Origin: Scalesia atractyloides
Taxonomy: Eukaryota; Streptophyta; Magnoliopsida; Asterales; Asteraceae
Length of the DNA: 64,000 nt
Assembly: GCA_947069175.1 (NCBI GenBank)
Contig: CAMTDV010000013.1
Coordinates: forward strand, 33,307,725-33,371,724
Reading direction: 5' to 3'
Shown in pieces: positions 12,078 through 23,416 of the stretch (its first letter is position 1; every line of letters starts with the position of its first letter). Both the position numbers and the translations under genes were made by a program. The notes under the pieces are model-generated. The model did not search any database, was not told the origin of the DNA, and saw nothing but the letters and a program-made list of their open reading frames with translations.

Positions 12078-12482
12078 GTCATATATCTAACATTCGAAAC
12101 GGTCACCGTTACTGGTCTGTATCGTGTGACCCTGCTTTGGTCTAAGGGTGTCCCTCACTCGGGTCTACCGAATAGGGTCGAGAACTAGACTGTGAAAGTA
12201 AAATTGAACATTCAATTTGTATCCATGTCTAATGTTTCTATTTTTAGTTTGGTTTGGACATAGCTATTTTTATTTTGGTTTGGACAATAGCAAGTGGTGT
12301 ATTAATGGACATGTGCTAGCTGTGTCAATTCCTAAACTGGCCCAACCCAGTTCCTAGTCCGATTCCCGACCTGACCCAAACCAGTTCCTGATTGGGTTTT
12401 ACGCATGGTATTGGGTCTATGTAGGTTTGGCCCATTTAGTCCTGATTCAGCCCAAATCCCTTTTTCACAACAATGCTGAAGC
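12078..12482. other. Intergenic stretch
   Basis: No gene is supported. A short run at 12325-12450 repeats words such as CCCAACCCAGTTCCTAG and CCAAACCAGTTCCTG, which suggests a small degenerate tandem repeat. It ends at the target duplication of the following MITE. Confidence 0.4.
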
Positions 12483-13104
12483 TAGAGATGCACAAATCGG
12501 GTTTTTGTTAATACCCGGTTCTTGGTATGGAACCGGTTCCGGGTATGAGAGGGTAATGGAAAATCAGGTATTAAGAGAAAACGAGTAGGGTTTAGGTACA
12601 TGTATTAAAGAGAAAAGTCATACCTTATGTACCCAGGTAGGGTATAATCGGGTTCGGGCATAACCAGGTATTGGAACCGTATTCGATCCGGGTAATTAAT
12701 ACCCGATTTTAAAACATATGTTTTTTGTTTTACATAAAAATAAATGCGTTTAAAAATTAAATTTGGTTTGTAAAGTAATTAAAAACAAATTACAATAACA
12801 TAAATTCACTCAAATACAAATTATTTGTTTTATAATATGCATTTAAAAAAAAACTTAAATATAAGAGTTGTAAAGTAAACATAAAACTATACCTTAAAAA
12901 TTCAAGTATTCTATCGGGTATAGGGTATAACCGGGTTCAGGCATAGGATATGACCCGTTCCGGGTATTTTCGGGTATAAATCAGGTACAGTTTCGGTTAC
13001 GGGTATTGAGTTCAAAATGTATACCCTATCCATACCCTACGGGTAGGGTCGGATTCGGTTCGTTTTTTTATCGGATCCGAATAAGGGTTTTTTGTGCACC
13101 TCTA
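12483..13104. mobile_element. hAT-type MITE with GGGTAT-rich interior
   Basis: The ends TAGAGATGCACAAA and TTTGTGCACCTCTA form a TIR with one mismatch. Flanks are GCTGAAGC (12475-12482) and GCTGCAGC (13105-13112), an 8-bp duplication with one difference. The interior repeats GGGTAT/ATACCCG words near both ends (12508-12720 and 12905-13070) with an AT-rich middle. No transposase ORF is present, so it is non-autonomous. Confidence 0.75.
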
Positions 13105-13112
13105 GCTGCAGC

Positions 13113-13807
13113 CATGACGGAGATTGGAGAGTGCTTCAAAATCCACACAACTCTCTTTAACATAATCTCTTTTATATCCATATATTACACATTTTATAAA
13201 TTTTAATATTGATATATATGACTTAATAGTCCCGATATTAACAGGACAGATCATCTATATTTTGCAGCTTAAAATATAGACATGGGAACAACTCGCAAGG
13301 GTCGGGTCATCTATACGTTGCAACTTAGATATAGACTCGGGAGCAACTCAAGATGTTCACTTAGATATCGACTCGGGAGCAACTCAAAATGTTGGATAAA
13401 GTCAAATCTAACACAAAGGTGTTGCCAGATGATAGTCTCGGGTGATGTAGATTTAAGAGTATGGAATTGATAACAACAAAGGATGCTGGATAAGGTCAAA
13501 CCCTACAAAGACCCGCCGCAATACTCAATGTAGCATGACCTATATGTTTTTCATAACACAAAACCAAGCTCAATCAAGTGAATCAACCACCTTTCCATAA
13601 CCTAAAACTATGAACATCAAAAACAGATCCACTATATACCTAACCTAACCAACAAATTCATCTACACTAATCATATATCATCAAAATCTACTTCAAAACC
13701 ATCTACATTCATCACATATCATCAAAATCCACTTCGAAACCATCACATTCATTCTCAAAAATACTCACAATCCTCTGATTCTTCCGGTTCCACAAATGTC
13801 TCTTTCC
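13113..13807. other. Intergenic stretch with a short tandem repeat
   Basis: No coding region is supported. Direct repeats of about 36 bp occur at 13323-13400, sharing ACTTAGATAT and GACTCGGGAGCAACTCAA. Repeats with ATCATATATCATCAAAATC and ATCACATATCATCAAAATC lie at 13669-13735. The right part leads into the 3' side of the J-domain pseudogene and may contain its former 3' UTR. Confidence 0.45.
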
Positions 13808-14681
13808 TCACTCTATTCCCGCCCCGGTCACCTTCTTCGCATTCCTCGCCACAGACTTCTTCCTTCCCATATTCGACACATTCGCCTCCAGCGGTTCCAC
13901 CGTTACCCCAACCCCCTCCACCTTCACACCGCCATTTACACACCCCATCCATCCACATCCTCATCATCATCAGAAATTTCAACACACTTATCATCAACAC
14001 GACCACCACAATCCGGTTTCCGCTTATTAACCGGCTTAAACGGGTTCCAACACCCGGTTTTCAACCCAAGCATCACGAACCCATCACACACATACCCACC
14101 AACACTCAAAACCTCATCCGGAGGCCTATCAATCTCCACACACGTAAACGCCTTCCCACACTTCTCATTCACACACCTCACACAACCCTCCAAATACACC
14201 CTAGGATACTCGTACAAATAATAACAGTACGGACACACAGTCCAAAATTGTTCACCTTCTAGAATCTTCTTAAGCATACAATCAAACTCAAACTTTTTCT
14301 CACTATGTGACAACACACCCCACGCGTCACACACTATCTCAAACGACTCATCAGCGAACGGGAACGTATTGTTGCACGGGTTCAACAGCCCGTACAACCG
14401 GCCGTACTGTTTATTAATAAGATTTAAATCTTGTGTGTAACGATCAACTTGCAGCACTTCGTACCAGTCGCGTACGTTTCCGTTGGGTGTTTCGTAAGTT
14501 GTTGTGAGTAACACGTCGGCGACGGCGAGGATGTTGGTGACTCCGGCGATGCTAGAGTTGAGTTGGTGGGCTTGATGGGCGTATTTCCGGCAGTCGGAGA
14601 AGTGCCGTCGCCGGAGGAATTGTGAGGATAAATGGAGGAGGGTTTTCGGGTCGGGTCCGGGTTTTTGGGTTGTTCGGTCAT
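13808..14681 (-). pseudogene. J-domain (DnaJ-like) protein with zinc-ribbon, degenerate
   Basis: The minus-strand main frame (about 14714-13936, no introns) reads like plant J-domain proteins of the DUF3444-related group. It contains an N-terminal helical segment (CRKYAHQAHQLNSSIAGVTN, then ILAVADVLL), a J-like domain beginning DWYEVLQVD, and a zinc-ribbon (CPYC, YLYEYPRVYL, CVRC, CGKAFTC). The HPD motif is replaced by NPC, so Hsp70 stimulation would be lost. The only suitable ATG (14681) is in another frame from the domain. After the stop at 13936 the sequence resumes in a shifted frame with a basic GRKKSVARNAKKVTG tail ending at 13808. Two frame breaks plus the lost HPD argue for a pseudogene, though sequencing errors could explain the shifts. 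This is the only host-type gene I recognise. Confidence 0.75.
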
Positions 14682-14714
14682 TGTGTGTGATGTTTGTTTG
14701 GTGTTTGGTTTACC

Positions 14715-15100
14715 TGATGGAGACTATATTAATGCAGGATGGTGTAATCTGGACCGTTGATTGGATTTGGTTGGGGTGAAACTGTACAGGTGTCGGGGTG
14801 TAAACAAACGGTTACAGGTGGTGGAATGGGGAGCGTGTTTTGTACGGTTTGGATTTGCGTATAAAATAAAGGGTATTTGTAAGTCAATGTTTTATGGATG
14901 TTTTAAACCCCAATTTTAGTAAAAGAACTAAATCAAGTAATTAGTGAACAACTTACATTATAACGTCTTCAGGAATAGCAAAGCGGATTCTAATAAACAC
15001 AAAATTATGAGTCTCAGGGTTGAGAAATTCAATGTATGATCTGTAAGACCTGGTTTAAAAAATGTTTGGAGTGTGAGTAATATGAAAACATCATATTTTT
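14715..15100. other. Upstream flank of the J-domain pseudogene
   Basis: This is noncoding sequence 5' of the minus-strand pseudogene. It may hold its former promoter, but I see no convincing TATA box at a sensible distance. Nothing else is recognisable. Confidence 0.35.
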
Positions 15101-15850
15101 AATATTAACCAGTGATATTCCTTTGTGTTTTGCGGTGGGACTTCGGTCAGTATCAGTTTGGTTTGTTACAGTATCACCACTCGCTATATTAATCGAAAGA
15201 TAAAACCTTACATCCATCGAAAACAATAAGAACACATATCAATACCGGTACCGATATTATTTATCTGATATCAGTTACCGATGTTTAGTTTATATCGATT
15301 TGGATTGTTTGCACTCTATGTTTGTTTTTTTCAACATTGTGATATAAATTTATTGAAAACGGATACTGTGGCACTATCGTACCAAACCGAACCGACTAAA
15401 TTGAACAGGACAACATCGAAACCTGTAAGTATTCATTTTGAGGGTTTCTTATATGATAACGGTACTGTGTCGCTACCGTAGTGAATCGAACCGGAACCAA
15501 ACGAACACTGGTTTCAGTACCAGCAATTACTTTTATTGTTTTTTCTTTCCACAAAGTGACACAGTGTTGCTACCATACTGTACCAAACAACATCAATAAT
15601 AGTATTCGTACTTTTTGTGGTTTTTAGTTTCGAAGTTTATTTAATTTATACAACTCTTTCTTCGAAGATAATTGAATATTGGTTCAAATATCAAGACAAT
15701 CTGAATCCATCTACACCATTCGAACAACATTGGTGTCAGTGTAGGTGTTCGTTTTTATCGTTTGTGTTCAATGTAAAATACATGTTGATTTCTATACCGA
15801 GTGCATGTATTGTATCGGTACTATAACAAATCAAACCGATCCAACGCATG
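15101..15850. repeat. Diverged relative of the 7.7-10.3 kb repeat
   Basis: It contains repeated GGTACCGATA/ATATCGATTT, GTATTCGT(T)TTTAT and CGAACAACAT-type words, like the block at 7741-10300. Examples are TTCGAACAACATTGGTGTCA near 15719 and ACATGTTGATT near 15780, corresponding to the GAACAACAC and ACACGTGTCGATT landmarks. Identity is low and by eye only. No gene is supported. Confidence 0.4.
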
Positions 15851-16019
15851 CGATAACGTATAAATAATTTAGAATGTCAAAAGAACATATATGCGAATTT
15901 AAAATTTATTTTTAAAAGTTAACAAACTTAATTTATTACGAATAATTCAAATTGAGTGATAAATAAAATACATTTAAAAATCAAATATTTAAAAATAATA
16001 TGGTATTATTCATCAACAG

Positions 16020-16823
16020 ACTTTATACATATATAGGTAGAGGATCCTGTAAAAATGGCTCAAAGTGTGAGAAGTGTGAGATATTATGCAGATGAAATGT
16101 GTCCTCAATCTAAATTCAAAAGGCTAAACAAGTAATTTCTCATTGATTCAATTAATTATAACCTTCTAAAAGCGTCACCCATTATTATAGGAATACGAAT
16201 TTGTATAGTGTTATATTTTATGTAACATGTCTATGATGGATGTATAGTGTTATTTTCTATGTAACAGGTCTACGATAGATGTATAGTGTTATAGTGTTTA
16301 TGTCTATGATGGATGTATAGTGTTACATAGTGTTATAGTGTTATATATTTCTGGTAGCAGGTCTATGAAGGATGTATAGTATTATATAGTAGTTATAGTG
16401 TTATGTATTTCTGTAACAGATCTATGATGGATGTATAGTGTTATAGTGTTATATATTTTCTGATAACAGGCCTATGATGGATGTATATGTTATATAGTTT
16501 TATTTCTGGTAGCAGGTCATTATTTGCAATGCTATGGTGTCTTATTTTTTACGTTCATGGTGTTCTACTGTAAAAACACCATGGACTAGGACATCCAATT
16601 GAAACATAATTTTTTTCTCAACATAAGTATAACAATATGGTACTCATATTAAAGATAAAAAAAACACTCGTTATTATGGTGTAATTTTTTAAAAAAAGTT
16701 ACGTATAAAAAGTTATTGACGTTTAAAAAGAAGAGGGAAACTTGCATGTGCTTTGCATGTGACTTTCTAAATTTAAAAATGTTAAATTTACCTTTATACC
16801 CTTAATCTAGAAAATTAATTATT
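16020..16823. repeat. Minisatellite and flanks (possible Helitron remnant)
   Basis: About 16215-16510 holds some six degenerate copies of a unit near 50-60 bp built around TCTATGATGGATGTATAGTG and GTTATAGTGTTATATATTTC, with variable numbers of GTGTTATA. The sequence just before (16030-16080, GGATCCTGTAAAAATGG with AAGTGTGAGAAGTGTGAGA) recalls the starts of some plant Helitrons, but I could not identify a CTRR end with hairpin, so that idea is weak. 16511-16823 shows nothing else. Confidence 0.5.
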
Positions 16824-16828
16824 TTAAT

Positions 16829-17266
16829 TGTGGGAGGGTGATCGGCTCTCCTCCATGAGCACCAGACTGACTTGACTCAGCTAACAGAGTAGGAATCATT
16901 TCTAGCGAGTTAGACAAACAAACAATCAAGTATGCTGCTTAAACGTTGTTACTCCGTATATTGATAAACCTGAAAAGTTATAGACGAGTAGACAAATGGA
17001 CAGAGCTTTGCCATAGTCACACACCAACTGTTTTCTAACACAAAACTCAAGCCCAACTATTTATAGGCCAACATAGGGTCGCACAGGAGTGAGGTTGTTG
17101 GCTCGTGCGAGTGGTGTCTCATACGAGTGACAAGATGTCACTCGTACGAGCCACCGCAGCTCACTCGTATGAGTCACTAAAAAATACATATAAAATTGAC
17201 ATATCTAAGCCCTATATACACAACCGACATATCCTAGACATAAGCAATAGACATTATGCACCAACA
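16829..17266 (-). repeat. Copia 3' LTR (438 bp)
   Basis: It pairs with 50521-50954 with a modest number of differences. It contains CTCGTACGAG at 17141-17150 and degenerate relatives (GCTCGTGCGAG, CATACGAGTGA). The adjacent internal sequence is a polypurine tract, confirming that this is the 3' LTR of a minus-strand element. Confidence 0.92.
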
Positions 17267-17277
17267 AACTCCCCCTT
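17267..17277 (-). other. Copia polypurine tract
   Basis: On the minus strand AAGGGGGAGTT directly abuts the 3' LTR. This is the usual primer for plus-strand DNA synthesis. Confidence 0.85.
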
Positions 17278-17349
17278 AGATATTGCCGCAGTCTTGGATA
17301 GTCTTCAAAAAATATCTTCAAAATTCTTCAATAAAGTTTGACATTTAAC

Positions 17350-19700
17350 GTCCAAAGAAACGTTTCAGTGGCCTGCGATGCTCCTCAGATGATATCGGCG
17401 TTTGGTTTGTAGAAGGAGAGCGATTGTACGTGTTGCCAAACCGAAAGCTTCTATCGATGAAATCCTTGCTCTCTCAGCAATCCTTTTAGCATTCTTCTCC
17501 TTTTTTCCGCTTCTATTTTTCTTCAAGCTTTCTCCACAAAGTGTTCCATGTTTTACCTGAATGTATATCATTAGCATAACAAACATTAAAAATCTTCTAG
17601 AATTGTAGAGCCTGCTCTTTGTCATTTTCTTCATAAGCGATCTTCACATAAAATAGGCATTCAATATCCTTCCGTGAACAGTTGACTAGCCACATCGGGT
17701 CTAGTATTCGAATACCGCGCCATAAACCATATATACGTTTGTGCGCAGTAACGGATTCAGATAGTTCTTATGTAATTTCCCAAGCATCTTCATCCGGTTG
17801 GACACAAATTACAGCTTCGCCTGTGCTCGAATCATAGTGCCACCATTTGAATACCTTATGAAAATCTTGTTCCATTCTGATCAAAGGCATATTCTTCATT
17901 ACACGTGGCTTTTTCACAATCAACGTAACATCTTTCTCTTTTGTCACTGGATCAATCTTGGTAACTCTTTTGGGGATATGCGGCTACCAGCGTTTAAAAC
18001 CATGTGAAGCTTCAAGCTTTATCAATTTCCACAGCCACTAGTCACGAAATTTAATCTTTAGATTAATAATCTTAGTCTGCACAAGCTCTTTTATATCCCA
18101 GAACGGCAGGGTCTTTATGTCGCTTAAGTATCTTAAGTACTGGAGCCCATATTCCTTTTTTATCACATACACGTCTAATTCCTCGATCCAACCCCAGCTA
18201 ATAATATCCCCTAGAGAAACATCAGCATCGCGAGTGAAAAATGCCATGGGACGTTTGAATTTTCGCTCCTCGGCTAACTCCTTAAACCATAGTTTGTGCA
18301 TTTCAGCAATCTCTTCTTCCGATAGACGATTAGGCACCGATCCTTGCTTCACAGCCTCTTCTACTTTACATTTCAATAGATCATTGCTTTCGGCTGAGAA
18401 CATTTCACTAAAGGTTGGGAAGTCATCCGTACTCTCTCCGACATAGTTGTAGCATCATCGTCATCGAAATCATCCTCCACGACAACCTTATCGTAGTCAT
18501 GTGCTTCAGAAATATGTTCAAAAGAAGTAATCTTCAGGCTGGATAGCACTGATGTCGTTGAGCTCATCTTCGAAATCAAACTCAAATGATTCTTCATCCA
18601 CACCTAACATTTTCGCAACCTCTTCCTTTGAATAATTGTGGATATATTCACCTTCTTCCACATCATGTTTTAAATAGAAAATCTTTGGTTTAGGCACGAC
18701 AGGAATAGTTGACATAGCAGTCATGTGAGAATTCCTGCCTGCTAAGAATCCTTCGAACCATCATACGACTCCCCCTAACCTTGGTCATCATCAAGTTGTT
18801 TGGCCGAATCATCCATGTACATAGAAAAATCGATATCATCATTCATTTCAGAATCTGTTACAAGAATTCCCGAACCTCCCTTATCACTATCATCTTTCTT
18901 TCTATCACTATCAAATTTCTTCTTCGATGCGTCATCTGCTTCGTCTAAGTCCTCATCATCCTCCTCAAGATTTTCAGCAACAGAATCAATCTCTTCATCA
19001 ATTTCCTTTAACATCTTTCTTTTCTTCATCAACTCCTGATGTTTCGCAGAAAGATTTGACATGTCAATTTCAACATCTCTCGGCTTTCATATCAACACAA
19101 AATTCATCTTTTGCGCGTACACAACCAACTTAGAAGATACTGGCGCAGATTCAGCTTTTGGCGCAACTTTGTCTTTCATAGGATCCTCTCCGACCTTTTC
19201 TTTCCCCTTGCCTTGAGCGTTAGATAATTTTTTAGCAATTCGTTCACGCTCTGCCACCCTTTCCCTTACTTCCTCCCTCTCAATCTCATCTATTTCTGTA
19301 GAAAGATTAATTTCAAGCTTTTAGATAAGAATTTTCTGCAACAAGCTCATCTGTCTCTGATTCCTGAGGCGTTCTTCGTCATATTCTGCCATACGCTTCC
19401 GTAGCCTTTCGTTTTCCGACACGATACTTGCTAAAACAACCTCGAGATTTTATCGATCTTCTTTTAAAACCTTAATATGCTTCTGCAGCTCGGCAATCTT
19501 ATTGTTGTTCAGCATGACTTGATTTTCTAACTCTATAATACGTGAGTCATTGAAGATATCTGCCATAAATTCTTCGCCCCCAGGAATATCTCCGATATCA
19601 AAGTCAAATTGATCTTCTAATCTGGAGCCCTTTGAAAATTGGGGTGGAGATTGAGTTGGATTAGGTTGAGGGGTGGGTTGTGGTGGTGGTTGTGGTGATG
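17350..19700 (-). pseudogene. Copia ORF3, C-terminal half
   Basis: Continuation of ORF3 past the nested gypsy element. Read on minus from 19700: a Pro/Gln repeat (PQPSPQPPPQ-like, 19700-19640); an acidic segment; a coiled coil (ELENQVMLNNNKIAELQKHI); Glu/Arg-rich helices; an acidic patch (NLEEDDEDLDEADDASKKK, ending 18775); a KEEVAKMLGVDEESFEFDFE block; and a globular part, LSEEEIAEMHKLWFKELAEE with FFTRDADVSLGDIISWGWIE (18403-18038). It then continues with KWWHYDSSTGEAVICV and DPMWLVNCSRKDIECL-like text towards about 17350. Several stops and frameshifts interrupt it. It has no viral-envelope features that I can see: no signal peptide or transmembrane run. Function is unknown; related ORFs are recalled from Asteraceae repeats. 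Confidence 0.65.
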
Positions 19701-20146
19701 GTTGTTGTCACACCCTCAATTTCCACTTGCGGAGTTTTACCGCGAGGCGTGTGAACAAACCAGAATCTGAAACACTAGTACGTCGAACGACTCTATATGA
19801 TTTGATAATACGTTTTCCAAAAATCATTTGTTTAACCATTCATCGTAGATTTTATATTATCTTAGTTAGTTACCAATGTTTAGCGGAAGCATTAGTTTTT
19901 ATGGTTGAGCGGAAGCATAGAATAAGTAGTGAAACGGGCGCCAACACAAACGCCAAAACAAATGAAAAACCCAAAACAATGTTTGTAAATGAGACTCGAT
20001 AAAAGATGTCTTGATCAATGCAAGTGAGTGCACCTAGAGCTCCTAGCGTCCTGAGAAACATGTAAAGAAACAAGTGTCAACATTAAAGATGAGTGAGTTC
20101 ACAGGTTTTCATAAATTCGTTTGTTCGGTTATGAGTTTGTTTCCCC

Positions 20147-20344
20147 GTTATCCCTAACCCGGGATAACGATTTAGTTCCATTATTCCCAACCCGGAATAA
20201 TACGATGGTTCCATTATTCCTTAACCGGAATAATAATGATGTTGGTTCCATTATTCCAAACCCGGAATAATAAAGTTGTTGTTTCCATTATCCCTAACCC
20301 GGGATAATATAGTTGTTGTTTCCATTATCCCCAACCCGGGATAA
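20147..20344. repeat. Array of six hairpins with NANCCC loops
   Basis: Six units at 20147-20168, 20180-20201, 20213-20234, 20250-20271, 20287-20308 and 20323-20344 each have an 8-bp stem and 6-base loop. Stems are GTTATCCC/GGGATAAC (first), ATTATTCC/GGAATAAT (three units) and ATTATCCC/GGGATAAT (two). Loops are TAACCC, CAACCC, TTAACC, AAACCC, TAACCC and CAACCC. Units are spaced about 33-37 bp. Confidence 0.88.
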
Positions 20345-21240
20345 TATAGTTGATTCGTAATTAAGTTCAATGTTAACATATATAGGTAGCTAGCCTAAAG
20401 TTATGTCACGTAAGTGTTCGCGATCGAAGCTGACTGTTGTGCCTCCGTGTTGCCAGGCCTATCACTGACCATGGCGAAGTTAGGCCAAATTATTCACCCG
20501 TTGACCATACCCGGTCGGCTAGCGCGACTAGCTCGGATGGGGCTTGTCGGGCCCAGTAGTACTACTTATAATTTCCCCGCTATTAAAACCCAATACTAAC
20601 GATCCGAGAGATTGTCGAGGACTTATGTGATATAGCTGCTTAGTGACCATAACATTACATTAACATCAACTTAGTTACCGAATAGTTATGTGACGTTAAT
20701 TTCGTATAACGTAAAGAGATTGAGTTTGAAGAGTGTATACATGTTTCTCCCCCTGTTGTTTAAAAACCGGATAAAGTTAGGGGCCGTGAACTCACCTTTA
20801 GTTGCTCGGTTAGTGTAACACAGAAGTTGCAAATGATGGGACCGCTAATTGCGTCCTAATAAACCAATTGATTCCAAGTCAGTGTGTGAACACACTAATA
20901 CAAATTCTACACATAATTTACGCACAAAGTGATACACACAATCAAAATCCCTAACACTCAAACATGCATGCAAGTATCCTCATGTGATCATAGTAATCAA
21001 AACAATTTATCATGAACATAATCCAATCCATGCAACACTTTGGTGCACACATTCACAAGTTATCAAATTTCAGCTTACATACACATAATTCAGCTGTTTT
21101 CTAGGATTTTTATATAATAGTTCCAACGTTCCAAAAATTCCAATTATTTTACAGCAGGTGCCAACTATACTGTAGAAATTTATATAAATTTTTCAAGTCC
21201 TAATACTTTACCAATTATCCATAAATTTTAATATACTAGG

Positions 21241-21272
21241 CTGCAGTCAGATTCGTCGCTTTCTGACTGCAG
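21241..21272. repeat. Strong LTR stem-loop
   Basis: An 11-bp perfect stem CTGCAGTCAGA/TCTGACTGCAG surrounds the loop TTCGTCGCTT. It is conserved in the partner LTR at 30107-30138. Its role is unknown; it could structure the LTR RNA. Confidence 0.75.
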
Positions 21273-22559
21273 TCCACGGAAGAATTTATTTAAAAATCAC
21301 TGATCGTCCAATTAATAAAATTCCAGTTGGAGTTGCCCGGAAATTTCCATACCTAGTTGCTGTACAAATTTCATGATTCGACTCCCTACAGATTATAAAA
21401 TCCAACTCGATAAACAACTAACAAAATTTCAGGATTTTCACAGCTTTAGTTACTGTTCTTAATTGGCCAATTAAAAATATTAAACGACTTCAGAAAAATA
21501 TGAATCCAGCGCCATTAGATTCGTTATTCAAATCTCTACGTTTTAGACTTCAGAAAATCCGTTTTTCGACAACTAATGACCGAGTTACAGCTAGTTGAAG
21601 TCGGCTGTAACTATCACTCAGCAACCTGTTTCAGCATTTTATCACCACTAATTCGCATAAACCGTCGATATAATGAACCTAGGCGATCAAGAACTGATTT
21701 TTCCAATCATAGATCAAGACATATATCATATCCATGCAAACCCTAATTAATATCTCTAGTTTTTATAAACAAAACACACTTGCAAACTATGAGTTCCGAA
21801 AACAATCATACTTGCAAACTATGATAAATCAGCCGATTAACAACATAATCACTACATTCAAACACATATAATCCGAATATGATCTTGCAAACAATTATAA
21901 ATCCTAACCTTTAATATCAAGCTTAATGAACCGTGAGTAAGATGAGGAACCGATGACCAAGGATAATTGTGACCGAGAAGATCCGTGACCGAGAAGGGAT
22001 GTTGTTCGCGACTGGGAAGAAGTAGTAGGCTGTTTTGCGATCGAGGAGGTGAACAAGTGGAAGAGATGGGCTGTTTGCGATCGAGATGATGAAGGAAAGC
22101 TGCCGTCGGCTGTTTGCTATTAGGGTTTTGTGTTTTTGTTTTGTGAAATCAAACTCATGCATGTATGTGTTTATATAGCATAAAGGGTGAAGGTAAAGGG
22201 GAATGGGTTTGCGGTTTGGGTTGCACGCGGCCGAGAGTGGTTTGGGTGGGGCGGTTTGGGTTTAAAACTTGATCCCCAAGTTTGGTTAACTCCTTGAGTC
22301 GCAAGGAATCAAGGTTGGTTCGTGTCGCGGTTCGGTTCGGTTCGTGTACATATTTATTATATATGTTTCGTAACTAAAACAATTCACGTAATCGAACATC
22401 ACATATTCACCAACTCACAAACGTTCATACACATAGCACGTAATTAGTTTGACAAGTTCACTAAATTATCATAACTATTTAGAGCGTGCAAATTCAAGTC
22501 TCCGAATTAATAACCGTGAAGTAGTGCGTTTAAGTTATCCGAAAAACCGGGGTGTCACA

Positions 22560-22820
22560 TTATCCCCATGTTGAAAGAATTTTCGTCCCGAAAATTGAGT
22601 AAACGCGGTTTAGAATGCAGCGTACATGTTTAGAGTGCCACGCACAAAGAGTTAGTTCGCTAACGATGGTACGCGAAGTTACAAGAAGTTCCCAAGTGCC
22701 ATGCACAAAGATTCCCAAGTGCCATGCACAAGGATTTAGTTAACAATGGTACGCGAAAGTATGAGAAATTTCCAGGTTGTCACATCATCCCCATGTTAAA
22801 GAATTTTCGTCCCGAAAAAT
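22560..22820 (-). repeat. Polypurine tract region with a duplicated PPT-LTR junction
   Basis: Next to the 3' LTR the minus strand reads CATGGGGATAA (22570-22560). About 225 bp inward a second copy of this junction occurs: CATGGGGATGA (22795-22785) followed by a TGTGACAA LTR-start-like sequence (22784 downwards). Both are preceded by the same CGGGACGAAAATTCTTT block. Between them, CCCAAGTGCCATGCACAA is itself repeated (22691 and 22714). Confidence 0.75.
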
Positions 22821-23416
22821 TTAGTTGTTGGTATCGTTAGTTTGCTGCTCAGTTGCGAAGAGGTGTGGGTATTTGCTTTTCATTTGGTCCTCTCTTTCCC
22901 ACGTGAACTCCGGTCCACGCTTAGAGTCCCAACGAACCTTAACGATCGGAATTTTGCTGTGCCTTCGAGTCTTGATCTCACGATCCATGATCTCGATAGG
23001 CTGTTCCACAAAGTGCAGTTGTTCATCCACTTGGATCTCATCCAATGGAATAACTAGGGTTTCATCTGATAGACACTTCTTCAGATTTGACACGTGAAAA
23101 ACGTTGTGAACTCCACTGAGTTCGGCAGGAAGGTCTAATTGATAAGCTACGGGTCCAATACGTTTCAAGATCACAAACGGACCTACGTACCGTGGGTTTA
23201 GTTTGCCCCGTTTTCCGAAGCGGATTACACCCTTCCAGGGTTACACCTTTAGTAGGACGCGGTCCCTACTTGAAATTCGAGCGGTTTGCGTCGTTGATCA
23301 GCGTAGCTTTTCTGTCGATCTCGTGCCGCCGCCATGCGGTTTCTGATTTGTACAATCTTTTCAGTAGCCTCAAGTATTAACTCAGGGCCTGTGAGTTGGC
23401 TGTCACCAACTTCTGC
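22821..23416 (-). pseudogene. Gypsy integrase C-terminal and chromodomain-like tail
   Basis: After the TAG that ends the long pol frame, integrase sequence continues (an AEVGDSQLTGPEL region) with a frameshift near 23250. The final frame 23174-22821 then reads GPVAYQLDLPAELSGVHNVF, HVSNLKKCL and a C-terminal module with RHSKIPIVKVRW and EFTWEREDQMKSKYPHLF. This is the conserved tail of plant chromoviruses, where a chromodomain-like fold targets integration. The stop at 23417 falls where Trp is usual in relatives, so pol is truncated. Confidence 0.8.

Larger units (their letters stand above)
19706..22559 (-). repeat. Gypsy 3' LTR (2854 bp)
   Basis: It runs TGTCACACCCTCAA to GGGGTGTCACA on plus. 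It contains a six-hairpin array (20147-20344), a GGTAGCTAGCCTAAAG block followed by TTATGTCAC, and a strong hairpin at 21241-21272. Apparent short ORFs inside (for example 19870-20073 and 21923-22162) are also present in the other LTR and have no protein resemblance, so they are not called. Confidence 0.93.

Noticed and set aside
10437..12188. Possible small genes between 10.4 and 12.2 kb
   Set aside because: Only short frames, some crossing MITE ends; no start context or domain supports them.
13282..13499. CRISPR-like or protein-coding short tandem repeat
   Set aside because: Only two imperfect copies, plant context, and no spacer regularity.
16020..16830. Firm call of a Helitron
   Set aside because: The start-like text is suggestive, but no CTRR end with a preceding hairpin was identified.
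17350..19700. Interpretation of ORF3 as a retroviral-type envelope gene
   Set aside because: No signal peptide, cleavage site or transmembrane segment could be found; the text is acidic and coiled-coil rich.
19870..20073. Open frames repeated in both gypsy LTRs (also 20414-20599, 21923-22162 and their partners near 28697, 29280)
   Set aside because: They occur in both LTRs only because the LTRs are duplicates. Composition is not protein-like and no known domain is seen.
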